Assembly: GCA_021234155.1 (NCBI GenBank)
Contig: JAJEKV010000034.1
Span: 5,534,028-5,598,027 of the forward strand
From: Isoetes taiwanensis
Taxonomy: Eukaryota > Streptophyta > Lycopodiopsida > Isoetales > Isoetaceae
Direction: 5' to 3'
DNA: 64,000 bases
Shown here: positions 37,327-48,190 of the stretch, piece after piece
Numbering within the stretch: the first letter of the stretch is position 1
Layout of the letters: every line of letters starts with the position of its first letter
The notes under the pieces: generated by a model
What the model was told of the DNA's origin: nothing
The model's database searches: none
What the model saw: the letters and a program-made list of their open reading frames with translations, nothing else
Translations under genes and position numbers: made by a program

Positions 37327-37530
37327 ATCTGGTAGCCATATGTCCAGCCTTGTTTTCCACTATCTTAGAGATTCTGTCTTTGAAGAACTTAGCATGTCCA
37401 AAATCTGCTACACAAGCATGCATGTCTTTGTCCAGCAAAATGTTTGCTACTTTCACATCATAATGAATGACATAATGTTTTGATTCTTCGTGCAAGTATT
37501 GTAGCCCACATGCAACTCCAATGGCTATCT
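37327..37530 (-). pseudogene. Receptor-like protein kinase pseudogene fragment
   Basis: On the minus strand the fragment reads [16 protein letters not shown], then [29 protein letters not shown], ending in KAGHMATR and a stop. This is the catalytic loop and DFG region of a plant receptor-like kinase (subdomains VIb-VII). The conserved HRD Arg is replaced (HYD), while the following Lys and DFG are kept. The kinase stops just where GTxGYMAPE should come. A T/A-rich stretch at 37530-37550, possibly a retroelement 3' end, cuts the other side. Only about 65 of some 270 kinase residues remain. Confidence 0.8.
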
Positions 37531-40500
37531 TTTTTTTCCCCCTTTTTTTTAGGAAAAGGAAGGATTATATTAATCATAACTTAAACATACAGGATGAGGC
37601 TCAGAGCCTTTACAGCATCAAATATACAGGTCACAAAAGTTCTCAAAACCAAGTTCGGTCACAGAATCTGAACATCAGAGCCAGATTCCAGCACGGTCAG
37701 AAGAAACAGGAGCACAGGGGCTTGAGGCAACATTAGAAGAAGTAGTAGTAGCAGAACAAGGAAGTCTTGGCGATCGAAGCAAAGAGGGCGGGGCAACAGG
37801 GATGCTTTATACAATGGATTCTTGTTCATAAGAGAAATGTTAAGAACCGACACCTCTCCAAGAAAATATTCAGGCACGGTGGCTTCTGGCATGCATTCAC
37901 CTAGCCAAACAGGGCAAAATAATAACCCTAACAATCAAAGGCAACGGGAGAAAAACTTACAAAAAAAAGCCTTGCATTAGGTTCAAAGCTACACAACATG
38001 CTCTTCCCATTTGAGTTTCGCTCAATGCCATCAATTAAAAACGAAAACAAACCCGCCAAACAAACCGCATAATCGAGGGACGAAAATAAATTAAAAACAA
38101 AATTAACGGTCAAGATGCTGCACAAACTATCATCTATATATAGATCATCATGGCCGTCGGATGCATTGACCCCGTTTTTTTCTATCCCCCTATCCTAAGG
38201 TTTAGGTCAACAATTTTTTGGGATATTTTCCAGAATATCATGTCCCTGTTTTACAAGACTGTGGGGAATCGAACCCTGCTTCCAGCATCGGCATTGTGTT
38301 AATTAGCAAATTAATGAGAGGTAGAACAAATGAAACAAACAAGTTCTTCTAACCAACCTCACAGATAGTCTAATCTATTTCTTGTTTCCATAGTATTATA
38401 CAAGAATTTAGCGCTGGCAGAGCCAGCGCCCTGTACCCATGTACAATTGTCACAAAATATGTTCTTGAAATATAAACATCAAAAGCATACATTTGAAGAC
38501 CTTTATTTTTTTCAATTTTGTAGCATCAATATGGCCCCTCTACTATTTGGCTCTTGACTTATTTTGGAATCGAAATGGATGATGTGAAAAGAAAATATGT
38601 TAAGTCTACATATGATTTTAGGCCAATGCCGAAGGGTTAGTCTACTAAGTTGAAATAGTAATTGAAAACTAATCAGAACTATCCCTTGCTTCTTATTTGC
38701 AAATTCATTACAAATTAGTCCAGATGTAGTTTTGTTCTTCACATCTCACCATTCCAACATTAAAAATTTCACCATTTAGCCATATGCATATATGGTTGTA
38801 GATGTTTATTTTTGATGAAAGGGGAGAATCGAAAATGTTAATACAGAAGCTTAGGAAAAAAGTGCCATGGCTCGGAGCATCAAAATCCATATGGAATTGG
38901 TTTTTAAGAAGGCCAATGGACATAGTTGATTCCTAAGCAAAAAAGTTCTTAGGAAGGTATAACTTGATGGAGGATGTAAAACTAACAAGCACAAGCGAGA
39001 TCAAAATCTTAGTATGTTCTCGTGTAATAAGTTGTGCAATATGTTATCTCAGTTAAGGATAATTGTTATGATATGCAAATCTACGCATGCGTGTGTTTTA
39101 ACTACCACAAACGAGCATTTCCTTTTGAAAAAACAAAGTCAATTGTACAAAAGAATCCTTTAGAAACAAAAAGGGGTTTGCTCATAGGCTCATAAACAAA
39201 ATAAATCGTATTTGCTCATAGTCTTCTAAACAAAGTATATCTTTTTTTGCGACCTACAACCTTGTCATTTATGTCACTTGTTGCTAATATACAATGTTCC
39301 AAAAAGTTGGCGCACACAACAGAAGTAACATGTCAATAACAAACCTTGCCTCTTAAGAAGGCCAATCCAAAAGGAAAACCATTTAGAAAGACATAAAAGA
39401 AGCATCATTTAGAAATAGAAAGACATAATCGAACTTGCTTTGAACAAATGCTAGATTTTTTACTCCATATGCTACATCCTTTAGGCGTCTATAGTTTTCT
39501 CTATCTCCATAAGGAACGGACAATTATTTTGGATTTTGGTTTGAATATATAAATATAATTTAGGAACATGGTAGAAATTTCTCTAAGAGTGTAAGAGCTT
39601 ATGATTCGTTAACAATTTTAGTTGGCCAATATCGTATTCAATTGACTAGTTGCATGTTGGAAAAGCACGGAGAAAACTATTCATATGAAACACGATAAAT
39701 TCCATCAGAGAAGTCTAGGCCTGGTGACACAACATTGAGAAGTTGGTTTTTTCTTTTTTTATTGGAAAATGATATGTTCTGTTGATGATTTGAAAACTTA
39801 GTGCCTATAAGAGATATTATATGCACCACAACCATATCTATATCAGCGAGATGGTTTCCGAAGGTATGGTGGCATGAAGACAAATCCACCATTTCTGGTT
39901 CATGGACCCGGAATGAGTTCAAGAGAGGAATCGATATGGTTTTAGATTAGATATCTTATCTTTCAGTAGCAAAGTTGGAGAATTGTTAGTAAGGATGATT
40001 GTGGTGCATAAGTCGATGTATTATAAGGACCTTGGTTACATTCTAAAAGTCTAGGATGAATGGGCTAGTTGGAACTTGTAAGGTGTAACAACATGAACTT
40101 AGAAGGTATAACATTATGCACCTAATCTCCTAGGATATGAGATTAAGCAAGCATTGAATTACCAAATGTTAGACGTAAATAGTAGGTTCCACCCTACAAA
40201 TTTTAATGTGTAATCATAAAAAATGATTGTATCTTCTATGTGCACCTAACATATTTGTCTTCTTGTCTATTCCATGATCCTTGTTGAGATGTACCTGGAT
40301 ATTTTGAGCATTTTGAGTTATAGAGGATGCCAATATATTTGAGAATGTATAAGGTCACTTAAGTAACAGGAATAAAGATGCAGAAATGGTGGACATGGAG
40401 AAATGGTCGGCTTGTCCTGAATACCCTGAACCTGAACCAAACTTATAACTTAACTTTGTACCAATAATTGTTATTCCAATCTCTTGCCGGAAAGGATTTG

Positions 40501-40690
40501 GCAATTAAATACGCTGAGTTTTTTTTCCGGTTTACATAAGGTAAGGACGACACTGGGCCATCGCTCTGCCTGTAGGCTGCCATCGGAAAAGTCTGCCAAA
40601 ATGTAGACTACAAAGAGTACAAACTAGAAAACAGAGTAGGTTCTTCTTCTGTGCGAAATCCTCATGACAGTCTCGTGAATGAATCGAATA
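37531..40690. other. Unassigned intergenic sequence
   Basis: No gene recognised. At 37531-37600 the minus strand looks like a retroelement 3' end (AATATAATCCTTCCTTTTCC then A run). A lone B-box-like GGTTCGATTCC (minus, near 38265-38285) has no partner A box. Confidence 0.4.
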
Positions 40691-40702
40691 AAATTTTGGT
40701 CA

Positions 40703-40750
40703 ATCGTCATCGCGTGACGATGCCTTCAATCGTCACCCAGCAATCGTCAC
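40703..40750 (+). promoter_or_regulatory. TGACG-motif cluster upstream of PLATZ-like gene
   Basis: Four TGACG/CGTCA cores lie at 40705, 40715, 40731 and 40746. The first two form a perfect inverted repeat (ATCGTCA-TCGCG-TGACGAT, 40703-40721). The last two are in a direct repeat AATCGTCACCCAGC. TGACG cores are binding sites of TGA-type bZIP factors (as-1-like elements). Confidence 0.55.
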
Positions 40751-40767
40751 CCAGCCTTTTCAAGCAT

Positions 40768-40776
40768 TATAAAAGG
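40768..40776 (+). promoter_or_regulatory. TATA box of PLATZ-like gene
   Basis: TATAAAAGG, 18 bp after the last CGTCA core and about 30 bp before the presumed start of a short pyrimidine-rich leader exon. Confidence 0.6.
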
Positions 40777-40938
40777 AGCTTTTCCTTTCTTCATCTTCAA
40801 CATCTTCTTCGAAAGCCGGTTTTCATCTGCAATATCTTCGGTTTGGTTTCTCTTCTTGCATCTTTCATGTGATTATCAATTTTAAACTTTTTATTTTCTT
40901 CTTTCTTATTTCTCTCTTTTATTTTTGCAGGTTAAAAA

Positions 40939-41355
40939 ATGCCTCCCAGACATGAATGGCCACATCCTGCAAATCGGTGGCCTTGGTGGATTCAAAACCT
41001 GATGGAGCTTCCACAAAATAACATTGAAGGATTATTTTGCACGGAGTGCAAAGTTTTCATTGATCACCTTCACATTCCCCATACTACCGATGGTGGGATT
41101 GGGATTGTAATGATTTTCAAAAGTTTTGCAGTTGAACTTGCGGGAGAAGTTGATTTACAAAATGTGGCAATGTATCCACTCCGTGAGGGTGGAGATGAGA
41201 TCGAGTACGTGTACATATGGCTGCCTAAACCTCTTCCACAAGAGCAAGCACCAAACAGATTAGGTTGTGATAATTGTGGCAGAAATGTGAGCGCCCTTTA
41301 TTGTTCCATATATTGCAAACATCAAGCAATGATCAATGATAGTGACGAAGACTGA
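40939..41355 (+). CDS. PLATZ-like zinc-binding protein (small, divergent)
   Basis: 138 residues in one exon. An intron probably lies in the 5' UTR (about 40839-40930; acceptor ATTTTTGCAG nine bases before ATG). The N-terminus has WIQNLMELP. A Cys/His segment follows (LFCTECKVFIDHLHIPHT), then VMIFKSFAVELAGEVDLQNV, VYIWLPKPLPQ, and a final CDNCGRNVSALYCSIYCKHQ. This order resembles plant PLATZ transcription factors (WL-LL, FC-DC, H-H, QIRRSSYHDVVRV, VFLNERPQPRP, CEIC-R-L--FCSLGC), which bind A/T-rich DNA. It is shorter than most (about 200-260 residues), and the basic RRSSYH part is poorly kept, so DNA binding is uncertain. The acidic tail NDSDED ends it. The frame is intact, with TATA and a leader in front, so expression is plausible. 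Confidence 0.6.
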   Translation: MPPRHEWPHPANRWPWWIQNLMELPQNNIEGLFCTECKVFIDHLHIPHTTDGGIGIVMIFKSFAVELAGEVDLQNVAMYPLREGGDEIEYVYIWLPKPLPQEQAPNRLGCDNCGRNVSALYCSIYCKHQAMINDSDED

Positions 41356-42535
41356 ATAAGAAGAAAGATACATAGTTTCTTCTTGTTGTTGAACCCTTTG
41401 TTTTGCTGCAATGTAAACTTTTTATGATCTATTGAATTAAGGAGCTTTATTTGCTCGTTTTCAACTCCAGTCTGCCTTTCTGTAAAAAAAAACCAAATAA
41501 CTCTTTCTGTATAGCTCTTTTTCTTCACCAAATAACTGTTCATAGAAGAAATCTGTTGAAGGAGCAGGCTGGGGGGGCCTTATACAAATGCAGATCACTC
41601 TTCTTAAACCCAGGTCCTTATACAAATGCAGATCACTCTTCTTAAACCCAGGTCCGAGCAAGTTATGCTACCTGATTTGATGATATCTGATACCTTACCT
41701 GATTCACCATAGTCTGTTTGTAGCTTCAGGTTTTTTTGGGCTGCAAGTTTTTCTGTGCTGCAGAGTCATCTAACAATAAAAGAGAAAATTCGTTGGATAC
41801 AAGCTCAAGCCATGCCATCGCTGCCAGATTTCTGATTCTGTAGTTCCATTCCGAAGCATCTCTCAAAAGGGCATGAGCCTTGTTTTTGCCTTCATACTTT
41901 CATGTTTTGAAACAAGAACAAGGCAAGAGCCATCGGATTTTATGCTATTCACTGCTAAGCAAAGCTAATAAAAAAGCTAGCCAGAGCAGCGCCGGATTTG
42001 ATGCTTAAAGGTAGCCAAGGTATGGCAGAGCAGAGCAAAGGTAAGGTACGGCCAAGAAAAACAATATTTCAATCCAAAGGCACATCTGGGTGCAGCCAAA
42101 TTTCTGCCCACAAGCTCAAAAATCTTCAGCACTGCAATTTGCTGCTGGGTATGTCCTATTCCTATTCCTCCCAAGCTCCATGACACAAAAATTAAAGGAT
42201 TTTTCCTGCAAAAACCACAATTATTGGCACAAAACATTGTACCTGAGATGGGCCTTCATGTTCCGTCTCTAAATCCATGCTTTATTACCACCAATTTGAT
42301 GCTTATTAACAAAGGCATGGCAGAGTGGAAGATTTTTCTCGGAACAGAGCAACAGAGAAGACAGACTACGGTGGAATCTTCCCTACAAAAGTGTATTCGA
42401 AGGATTATTGTCAATAATTCATAGGCTATTCCATAAAAAAGAATATTCGGGAAGGGATATAACCAACCCTTGAATCCAACGGCCAGGGACGGTTGGATTA
42501 GTATAACTTGCAAGGACCTGGGTTTAAGAAAGTGA
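41356..42535. other. Unassigned sequence with a 38-bp tandem duplication
   Basis: CCTTATACAAATGCAGATCA-type units sit back to back at 41578 and 41616, and part of the unit occurs inverted near 42517 (GGACCTGGGTTTAAGAA). No gene is recognised. Confidence 0.45.
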
Positions 42536-42589
42536 ACAGTAAAGGAAAAACATAGAAAACAACTCTGACATCATTCATACTTTGAGCCA

Positions 42590-42869
42590 ACAGTTGGTGC
42601 GAATTACTGTAAAATCAGGCATGTTTTAAAACACGTAATGTTTTGGAGCCGCTCTGTTCTTTCTTTGGAGCCGCGCCGCTACACATCGCCGCTCTGTTGT
42701 TTCTTGAAAGCAAAACTTCCTTGCTTGTTCGTATGCCAGAGCAAAGTTTAGGTGACCAGTTCAAGTCCCCTGGACAAATCTATAGCTTCTCATATCTGTG
42801 GTTTTGATTCTACAGAGCCCACATTGACGAACTTAGCTTGTGCAAGAATGAGGAAGAGGGGAAAGAAAC
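42590..42869 (+). repeat. 280-bp direct repeat, copy 1
   Basis: Begins ACAGTTGGTGCGAATTACTG, ends GGGGAAAGAAAC. A near-identical copy starts at 43790. Confidence 0.85.
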
Positions 42870-43117
42870 GGAAGTCAGGTCCTCTTTCAGGACAATCTAA
42901 TCTGATCCCCCGAGGCGTAACCATGAAAGTGTGAAGAAGAAGAAAGTGATCAGAAAAGAAAAAACATAGAAAACAACTTTGACATCATTCATACTTTGAG
43001 CCAGTGGCCAAGAAGAAGAGAAAACTTTCCTGATTTCATCATCGTAATGAATGGCACCTTTAAATTATGCCATTATTCGTCTAAAATTATAATGCAGAAC
43101 AGTACTTCGTATTCCCA

Positions 43118-43133
43118 GAAGCGGCGCCGCTTC
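43118..43133. repeat. Perfect 16-bp palindrome
   Basis: GAAGCGGCGCCGCTTC in otherwise AT-richer sequence. Its role is unknown. Confidence 0.7.
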
Positions 43134-43263
43134 CCCTGCACCGTGCTTTCTTCTTCCAGAAATCCCTGGCTATGGTTTTGGCTCTGAGCAATATAAAAGA
43201 TCATTTCAAGGCATTGAGAAGGAGCGATTTCAAGCTTTCAAGGTCTTTGGCAGACAATCGCCG

Positions 43264-43521
43264 ATGAAGCTTAACTGCAAAAGCCGGAGGAGCCAGAAAT
43301 TTCCGTCTTTTTTCGCCTTTGCGTCTCCCGTCTTGGCCTTTCTCATATTCACTAATTGCTTCCCGCTGCTTTTACTCCGGCAAAGAAAGACTGTCGCTGC
43401 TCCTTTGTTGCCGATTTCCTTGAAGACATCCCACAAAAAATACTCTGAATCATTACCCTTCAAAAACCCGTCTTCTGATCTTCTAAGCCAAACCGAACCG
43501 TCTTCTGAACTTCTAAGCTAA
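43264..43521 (+). CDS. Hypothetical short protein with N-terminal membrane anchor (possible gene start)
   Basis: 85 residues: a basic start (MKLNCKSRRSQKF) is followed by a hydrophobic stretch (about 18-40), then a basic turn and Ser/Pro-rich tail. This is the layout of a type II membrane protein such as a Golgi glycosyltransferase. An ATATAAAAG box lies about 75 bp upstream (near 43190). The end repeats a 29-bp unit twice (CCGTCTTCTGA-CTTCTAAGC-AAACC), which creates the stop. No catalytic domain follows, so it is a truncated gene or chance frame. Confidence 0.3.
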   Translation: MKLNCKSRRSQKFPSFFAFASPVLAFLIFTNCFPLLLLRQRKTVAAPLLPISLKTSHKKYSESLPFKNPSSDLLSQTEPSSELLS

Positions 43522-43658
43522 ACCAAACCAGCAGATTGCATCATTTTGACAACATTTCGTGCCTGCGAACTGCGCTTGAAGGTCGGCTATGGCGGGCTCT
43601 AGAACTTCTACAAGACTATGTGGCATAACTAGATAGGTGGAAATTTAAAGGTGACGTT

Positions 43659-43778
43659 CATTACGTCCTGTAATTGCCATGAGTCGGGCATTCCGGCTGT
43701 AAAGGGCTCCGGCGGCCCCGTCAAACGAGGTTACAGCGCGGAATGCCCCTCCTCCTGGCAATTACCTAGTACGTAATG
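43659..43778. mobile_element. Foldback element 1 (short MITE-like hairpin)
   Basis: Arms start CATTACGTCCTGTAATTGCC and end GGCAATTACCTAGTACGTAATG. The inner arm holds GGGCATTCCG-GCTGTAA / TTACAGCGCGGAATGCCC. The loop is ~27 bp and GC-rich. Confidence 0.7.
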
Positions 43779-43789
43779 CACAGTTGGTG

Positions 43790-44058
43790 CGAATTACTGT
43801 AAAATTAGGCATGTTTTAAAACACTAATGTTTTGGAGCCGCTCTGTTGTTTCTTTGGAGCCGCGCCGCTACACATCGCCGCTCTGTTGTTGCTTGAAAGC
43901 AAAACTTCCTTGCTTGTTCCTATGCCAGAGCAAAGTTTAGGTGACCAGTTCAAGTCCCCTGGACAAATCTATAGCTTCTCATATCTGTGGTTTTGATTCT
44001 ACAGAGCGCACATTGACGAACTTAGCTTGTGCAAGAATGAGGAAGAGGGGAAAGAAAC
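43790..44058 (+). repeat. 280-bp direct repeat, copy 2
   Basis: Near-identical to 42590-42869 with a few short deletions. It begins 11 bp after foldback element 1. Confidence 0.85.
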
Positions 44059-44083
44059 AGACCAATATCTGTAGCTTCCTCAT
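43979..44083 (-). CDS. Hypothetical 34-residue peptide with signal-peptide-like start
   Basis: The minus-strand frame MRKLQILVCFFPLFLILAQA is followed by KFVNVRSVESKPQI and a stop. It has a basic start, a long hydrophobic core and a small-residue end (AQA) as in secretory signal peptides, and a favourable AAACCATGA start context. The first repeat copy keeps the downstream half (PLFLILAQAKFVNV) but not the ATG. It could be exon 1 of a lost secreted protein. No database family is recognised. Confidence 0.3.
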   Translation of the reverse strand: MRKLQILVCFFPLFLILAQAKFVNVRSVESKPQI

Positions 44084-44552
44084 GGTTTCTGCATGATTCT
44101 CATAAGGCTTGTAACAAACTAGAACTGTGACTCCAAGAACACATAAGGCCGAATCCGTGACTTCAAGAACTGTTGCATTTGGCCGGATCTTCAAGAGCTT
44201 ATTGCCTTTTGGCCGAATCTCCAAAAACTTGATGCACTTGAAGCCCTGCTCACCGAAGAGGGAAAGGGTTCTGAAGCTGGAACAATGTGTTGCAGGATGG
44301 GAGGGGGCTTAGGCGATCTATTCACGGCGCTGCTGATGATAAAGCCGCCATAGCCACAGCTTTCAAAGGTCGACTAAAAAAGGGCATTCTCAGAAAAACA
44401 GAGTATCTTGTTCTCTGATTGGGACGATAGTTCTGCAGATTGACATCCTTCTAAGCCTTGAATCTCTGCAACATGCTGCTCTGTGCAAACATTTGATCAC
44501 GGAACAGAGCTTGCCGCCCAATTTGATGCCAGAACAAAGCCGCCCAACTGTG

Positions 44553-44654
44553 CATTACGTTTGATAATGCACGCCGGTCGAAATTCCGACGTAATGCACG
44601 CCGGTCGAAATTCCGGCAATAATTTTTTACGGCGTGCATTACCTAATACGTTAT
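44553..44654. mobile_element. Foldback element 2, related to element 1
   Basis: Arms ATTACGTTTGATAATGCACGCCG / CGGCGTGCATTACCTAATACGTTAT. Inside, a 24-bp unit TAATGCACGCCGGTCGAAAT... is directly repeated at 44565 and 44592. The outer arms share ACGTA-TAGGTAAT with element 1. Confidence 0.65.
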
Positions 44655-44934
44655 TCAACGTCCACGATTGTGTCTTTATCAACCGTATATTTCTTCACAT
44701 GCATGCATAAAAGGACCCTCTATGTCTCCAAGGTGCTTGCAACTTATGCATCTCCATAAGTTTTCCTGCGCTACTTTACTGTTAAACATGTCCTGTGAAT
44801 AGAAAATCTTCTCTTACTTGCGCAACTTCTGTATATGTTTCCTCATCTTTTCAAGCAGTTCCAAGGCACCATCTTCTAATCAACTTACTCTAATTTATGT
44901 GCATGAAAGCCCATCAGCCCATAATAATAATTAC

Positions 44935-46060
44935 ACGTGTTTCATGGCGAAGGGATAGTACTGCTGATGTCATCCAATAATTAGGTGATTTATTTAGAAA
45001 CAACATATATGGAGATAAAGCTTCTTACACGTGGGCATTTAAGCTTGTTTATGTGCTTACAAATATCTGGATGAGTGCATGATACGACAAAAAAACTGAC
45101 TATATTGTTTACCTGGTAACGATTAATACAGTCTTTCAATATCTTATTCAATGCATGATCAGTATTCTATTTGCATAGGGAGGTCCATCATGAAGAGTGT
45201 ATGGTTCCTAAAATAAAATAAAATGAATTAGGATACTATCAAGTTTCTAGTGGCCTCATGGCACAATGATAAAAGGGTAACTGAATTCAAATAATAATTT
45301 CACTATAAATCAACTATACAGCATGCTATTACCATGTTCATTTACACGAGCCTATTTCTCGCTTAATTTTTTACGTTCCAAAACCTAGAAAATACCCATG
45401 TTGTTTCCATAAAGGGCCATGCAAATTAAAGTAGAAAACTAACCCCATTGCTCCTTTCATGCAGCTTCTGTAAAACTTGTTTCTGATCCCATAATTGTTG
45501 AATCTCTGGTGTGACAGATTTTGCTTTTAAGCTAAAGTTTATTTGAGGCAACTCTATTGTACTCTTGTATCGGCTAATATTTTGTGTCTATGGCAACAGG
45601 CCATGCATCATACGACAAAAGGGGACAGAATATAGGACAGAATATACAAAGTTAATAAACAAATAAAGCCAAGAATAATGTACTAAAATTTGACTAGCAC
45701 ATTTTAGCCTAGATTATAAGGAATTGATCTCGAGTAGATGTAAGTACATTCTTTTTGCCTTATTTGCTAGTAGAGCTCTTATGGCTAAGGGGCAGAACGT
45801 GTTTCATGGCTAAGGGGCAGAACTGCCTGATGTCCAATAATTAGGTGATTTATTTGGAAACAACATATATCCAGATAAAGCTCTTACACTAGGGCATTAA
45901 AGCTTGTTTATGTGCTTACAAATATTTGGATGAGTGCATGATACAACAAAAATTTGACTATGGTGTTTACCTGATAATGATTAATAAAGTCTAACATATC
46001 TTATCCAATCCATGACCAGTATTCCATTTGCATAGAGAGGTCCATCATGAAGAGTGTATC
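44935..46060 (+). repeat. Pair of ~265-bp direct repeats 860 bp apart
   Basis: Copies at about 44935-45206 and 45798-46060 (ACGTGTTTCATGGC...GAGGTCCATCATGAAGAGTGTAT). They have no TG...CA ends and no primer site between, so an LTR pair is not supported. Confidence 0.75.
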
Positions 46061-46237
46061 GTAGAGCTCGTATGGTCAATCCTAGAAGCCTATTGACATT
46101 TTAATTAGAGCCAGGAATATGTAAACAAAATATAAAAATCCAGGTCAGAGAGGGATTTGCCTTGAAGGTTTCACTCGTCTATACAGAATTGGAGGTCCAG
46201 CAAAGAAGATAGTGATTTCTGAACACGCATGGGATGT

Positions 46238-47480
46238 GAAGAGGATAAGTTTAATGCTAGAGGTCGAACAGAAGGATGGGAACGGAAGGACAGGATATCT
46301 TGTGCTTCAGCGGCGGGATTTGGCGGAGAATTTAGCTCGAAGAAGCCATAGCCCGAGCTCGGGAAGAGGAAAAAGCCATACCCATAGCTTGCTTATTGGG
46401 AAGGGAGCGATGCTGTTATGCAAGAAAATGCATAGGATTTAGAACCGCTGCTTAACTACGACGATGAGCAATCTAGCACTGGGCACTCCCCCAGCAATCT
46501 AACTTGTCAAAACCATGGCTATGGCAAAGGAAGAGGACCCAAAATCTGCCTGCCATCAAGCCACGGCCAGATGGATACCCTGCTTGATCCGATTCAAGCC
46601 TTTGTGGTGGCCAAGCTCCAAGAAAAATAAGTGCATGGTCACCACTGCTCTGCACATTCCGCTCGCTACTCCGCAAAACTCAGCAAACAAAAAGCAGCAT
46701 GAAAACTTGTCTCTAAGAAATTCACAACCTACCTTCCTTCTTTCTAACATGGCAAAAAAAGATCTAACCTCTAAATGCAAATAAGCTACTCAAACATGGC
46801 AAAATATACTATTTGGCATACAATGCAACACCGAAATCATAGTCCCAACAATTGCAAGAAGTTCCTCCCCAATACGAAATGAAATATTGCAGGTTTATTG
46901 GGAAATATAATTCTTGAAGAGGATAAGTTTAATGTTGGAGGTCGAACAGAAGAATGGCAACAGACGGACAGGAAATCTTGTGCTTCAGCGGCCGGAGAAT
47001 TTAGCTCGAAGAAGCCATAGCCGGAGCTTGGGAAGAGAAAAAAGCCATACCCATAGCTTACTTACTAGGAAGGGAGTGATGGTGTTATGCAAGAAAATGC
47101 ACAGGATTTAAAAACTCTGCTTAACTATGACGATGAGGAATCTAGCACTGGGCATTCCCCGAGCAATCTAACTTGTCAAAACGACCCAGAATCTGTCACA
47201 GAATCTGGCTGCCATCAAGCCATGGCCGGATGGATACCCGAATTGATCCGATTCAAGCCTTTGTGGTGGCCAAGCTCCAAGAAAAATAAATGCATGGTCG
47301 CCACGGCTTTCTAACATGGTAAAAAAAGATCTAACCTCTAAATGCAAATAAGCTGCTCAAACATGGCAAAATATACTATTTGGCATACAATGCAACACCG
47401 AAATCATAGTCCCAACCATTGCAAGAAGTTCCTCCCGAATACAAAATGAAATATGCAGGTTTATTGGAAAATATAATTCA
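46238..47480 (+). repeat. ~678-bp tandem repeat array, block 1 (copies A and B)
   Basis: Units start at 46238 and 46916 with GAAGAGGATAAGTTTAATG. Copy B has internal deletions (near 46990, 47180 and 47310). Each unit holds the same two short overlapping frames. One gives MLEVEQKDGN...RRSHS. The other gives LLNYDDEESSTGHSPSNLTCQN and GYGKGRGP (lost in copy B). The unit looks like an exon plus intron flank of an unidentified gene that was amplified after decay. Confidence 0.8.
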
Positions 47481-48190
47481 TTGAAAGATAATTCATCGAA
47501 TACATTCAGCAACAATAGTAGAAGGAATAATTCTTTAGCTATATCCAAAAATATATAGATGTACAAGAAACTTATCGTGGCGGCCAAAGCCGCTGCGAAC
47601 GTTCCTTTGGTTGTAAATCGATGGGGTTAGACTTACGATTAACGTTCCATACTTGATAATGCAAACATGTGGGCTTAGATTTACTATTAACGTTCAATAT
47701 TTGATAATACAAATGCCTACTTAGTGGTAAGTTCGTATCAATTCAAACGGCGTGAAGGATGTCATTGAACATGCCATATAGCCATGTGAAGCATCACGCA
47801 ATAGAAAGGGAGGAACATGTGCCCATGGTCCTCAAAAGTAAAATTTGAAACCAACGGTCAATGTACGATGATTCAAGTTTAAGGCATGGTTCGAAACTAG
47901 GAGGATTCACCCCGGAAAATCTGACCATCCTTAAAATTTTTTGCAGAGGTAAAAATAATTCCGATAAATTTTTGGCTATTTTTGCCAAAAAAAAATAAAA
48001 AGATAAAAAAAGGGAAGAAATCTAGCCTAGGTCTGACATCAATCCTCGGTCAATCCCAAGATTTGCATTATCAACCCAGATTCAAACTTACGTAAGATTT
48101 ATTTGATACTTATTGTCCTTTAGCCTCTAAGCTACAAGTAATGCCGGTACAAGTAATGCTGCGAATTAAGAAATGGCAATGAAGAAAGCC
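47300..48190 (+). repeat. Large duplicated segment, copy 1
   Basis: Matches 51695-52545 almost throughout, including the GC-rich palindrome (47575-47598). A ~20-bp piece near 47850 is absent in the other copy. Confidence 0.8.
47575..47598 (-). repeat. GC-rich palindromic repeat, copy 3
   Basis: TCGTGGCGGCC-AA-AGCCGCTGCGA with flanks TACAAGAAACTTA and ACGTTCC, opposite orientation to copies 1 and 2. Confidence 0.75.

Noticed and set aside
38255-38300. tRNA-like GGTTCGATTCCCC on the minus strand
   Set aside because: The T arm pairs poorly and no A box, acceptor stem or CCA-ready end is present. It is at best a SINE or tRNA relic.
42590-44058. 280-bp repeats as LTRs of a TRIM
   Set aside because: Terminal dinucleotides and target duplication are not visible. 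The region between holds a TATA-preceded frame and a foldback element instead.
44935-46060. Direct repeats as LTRs of a small retrotransposon
   Set aside because: No TG...CA ends, no primer-binding site or polypurine tract, and no coding remains between them.
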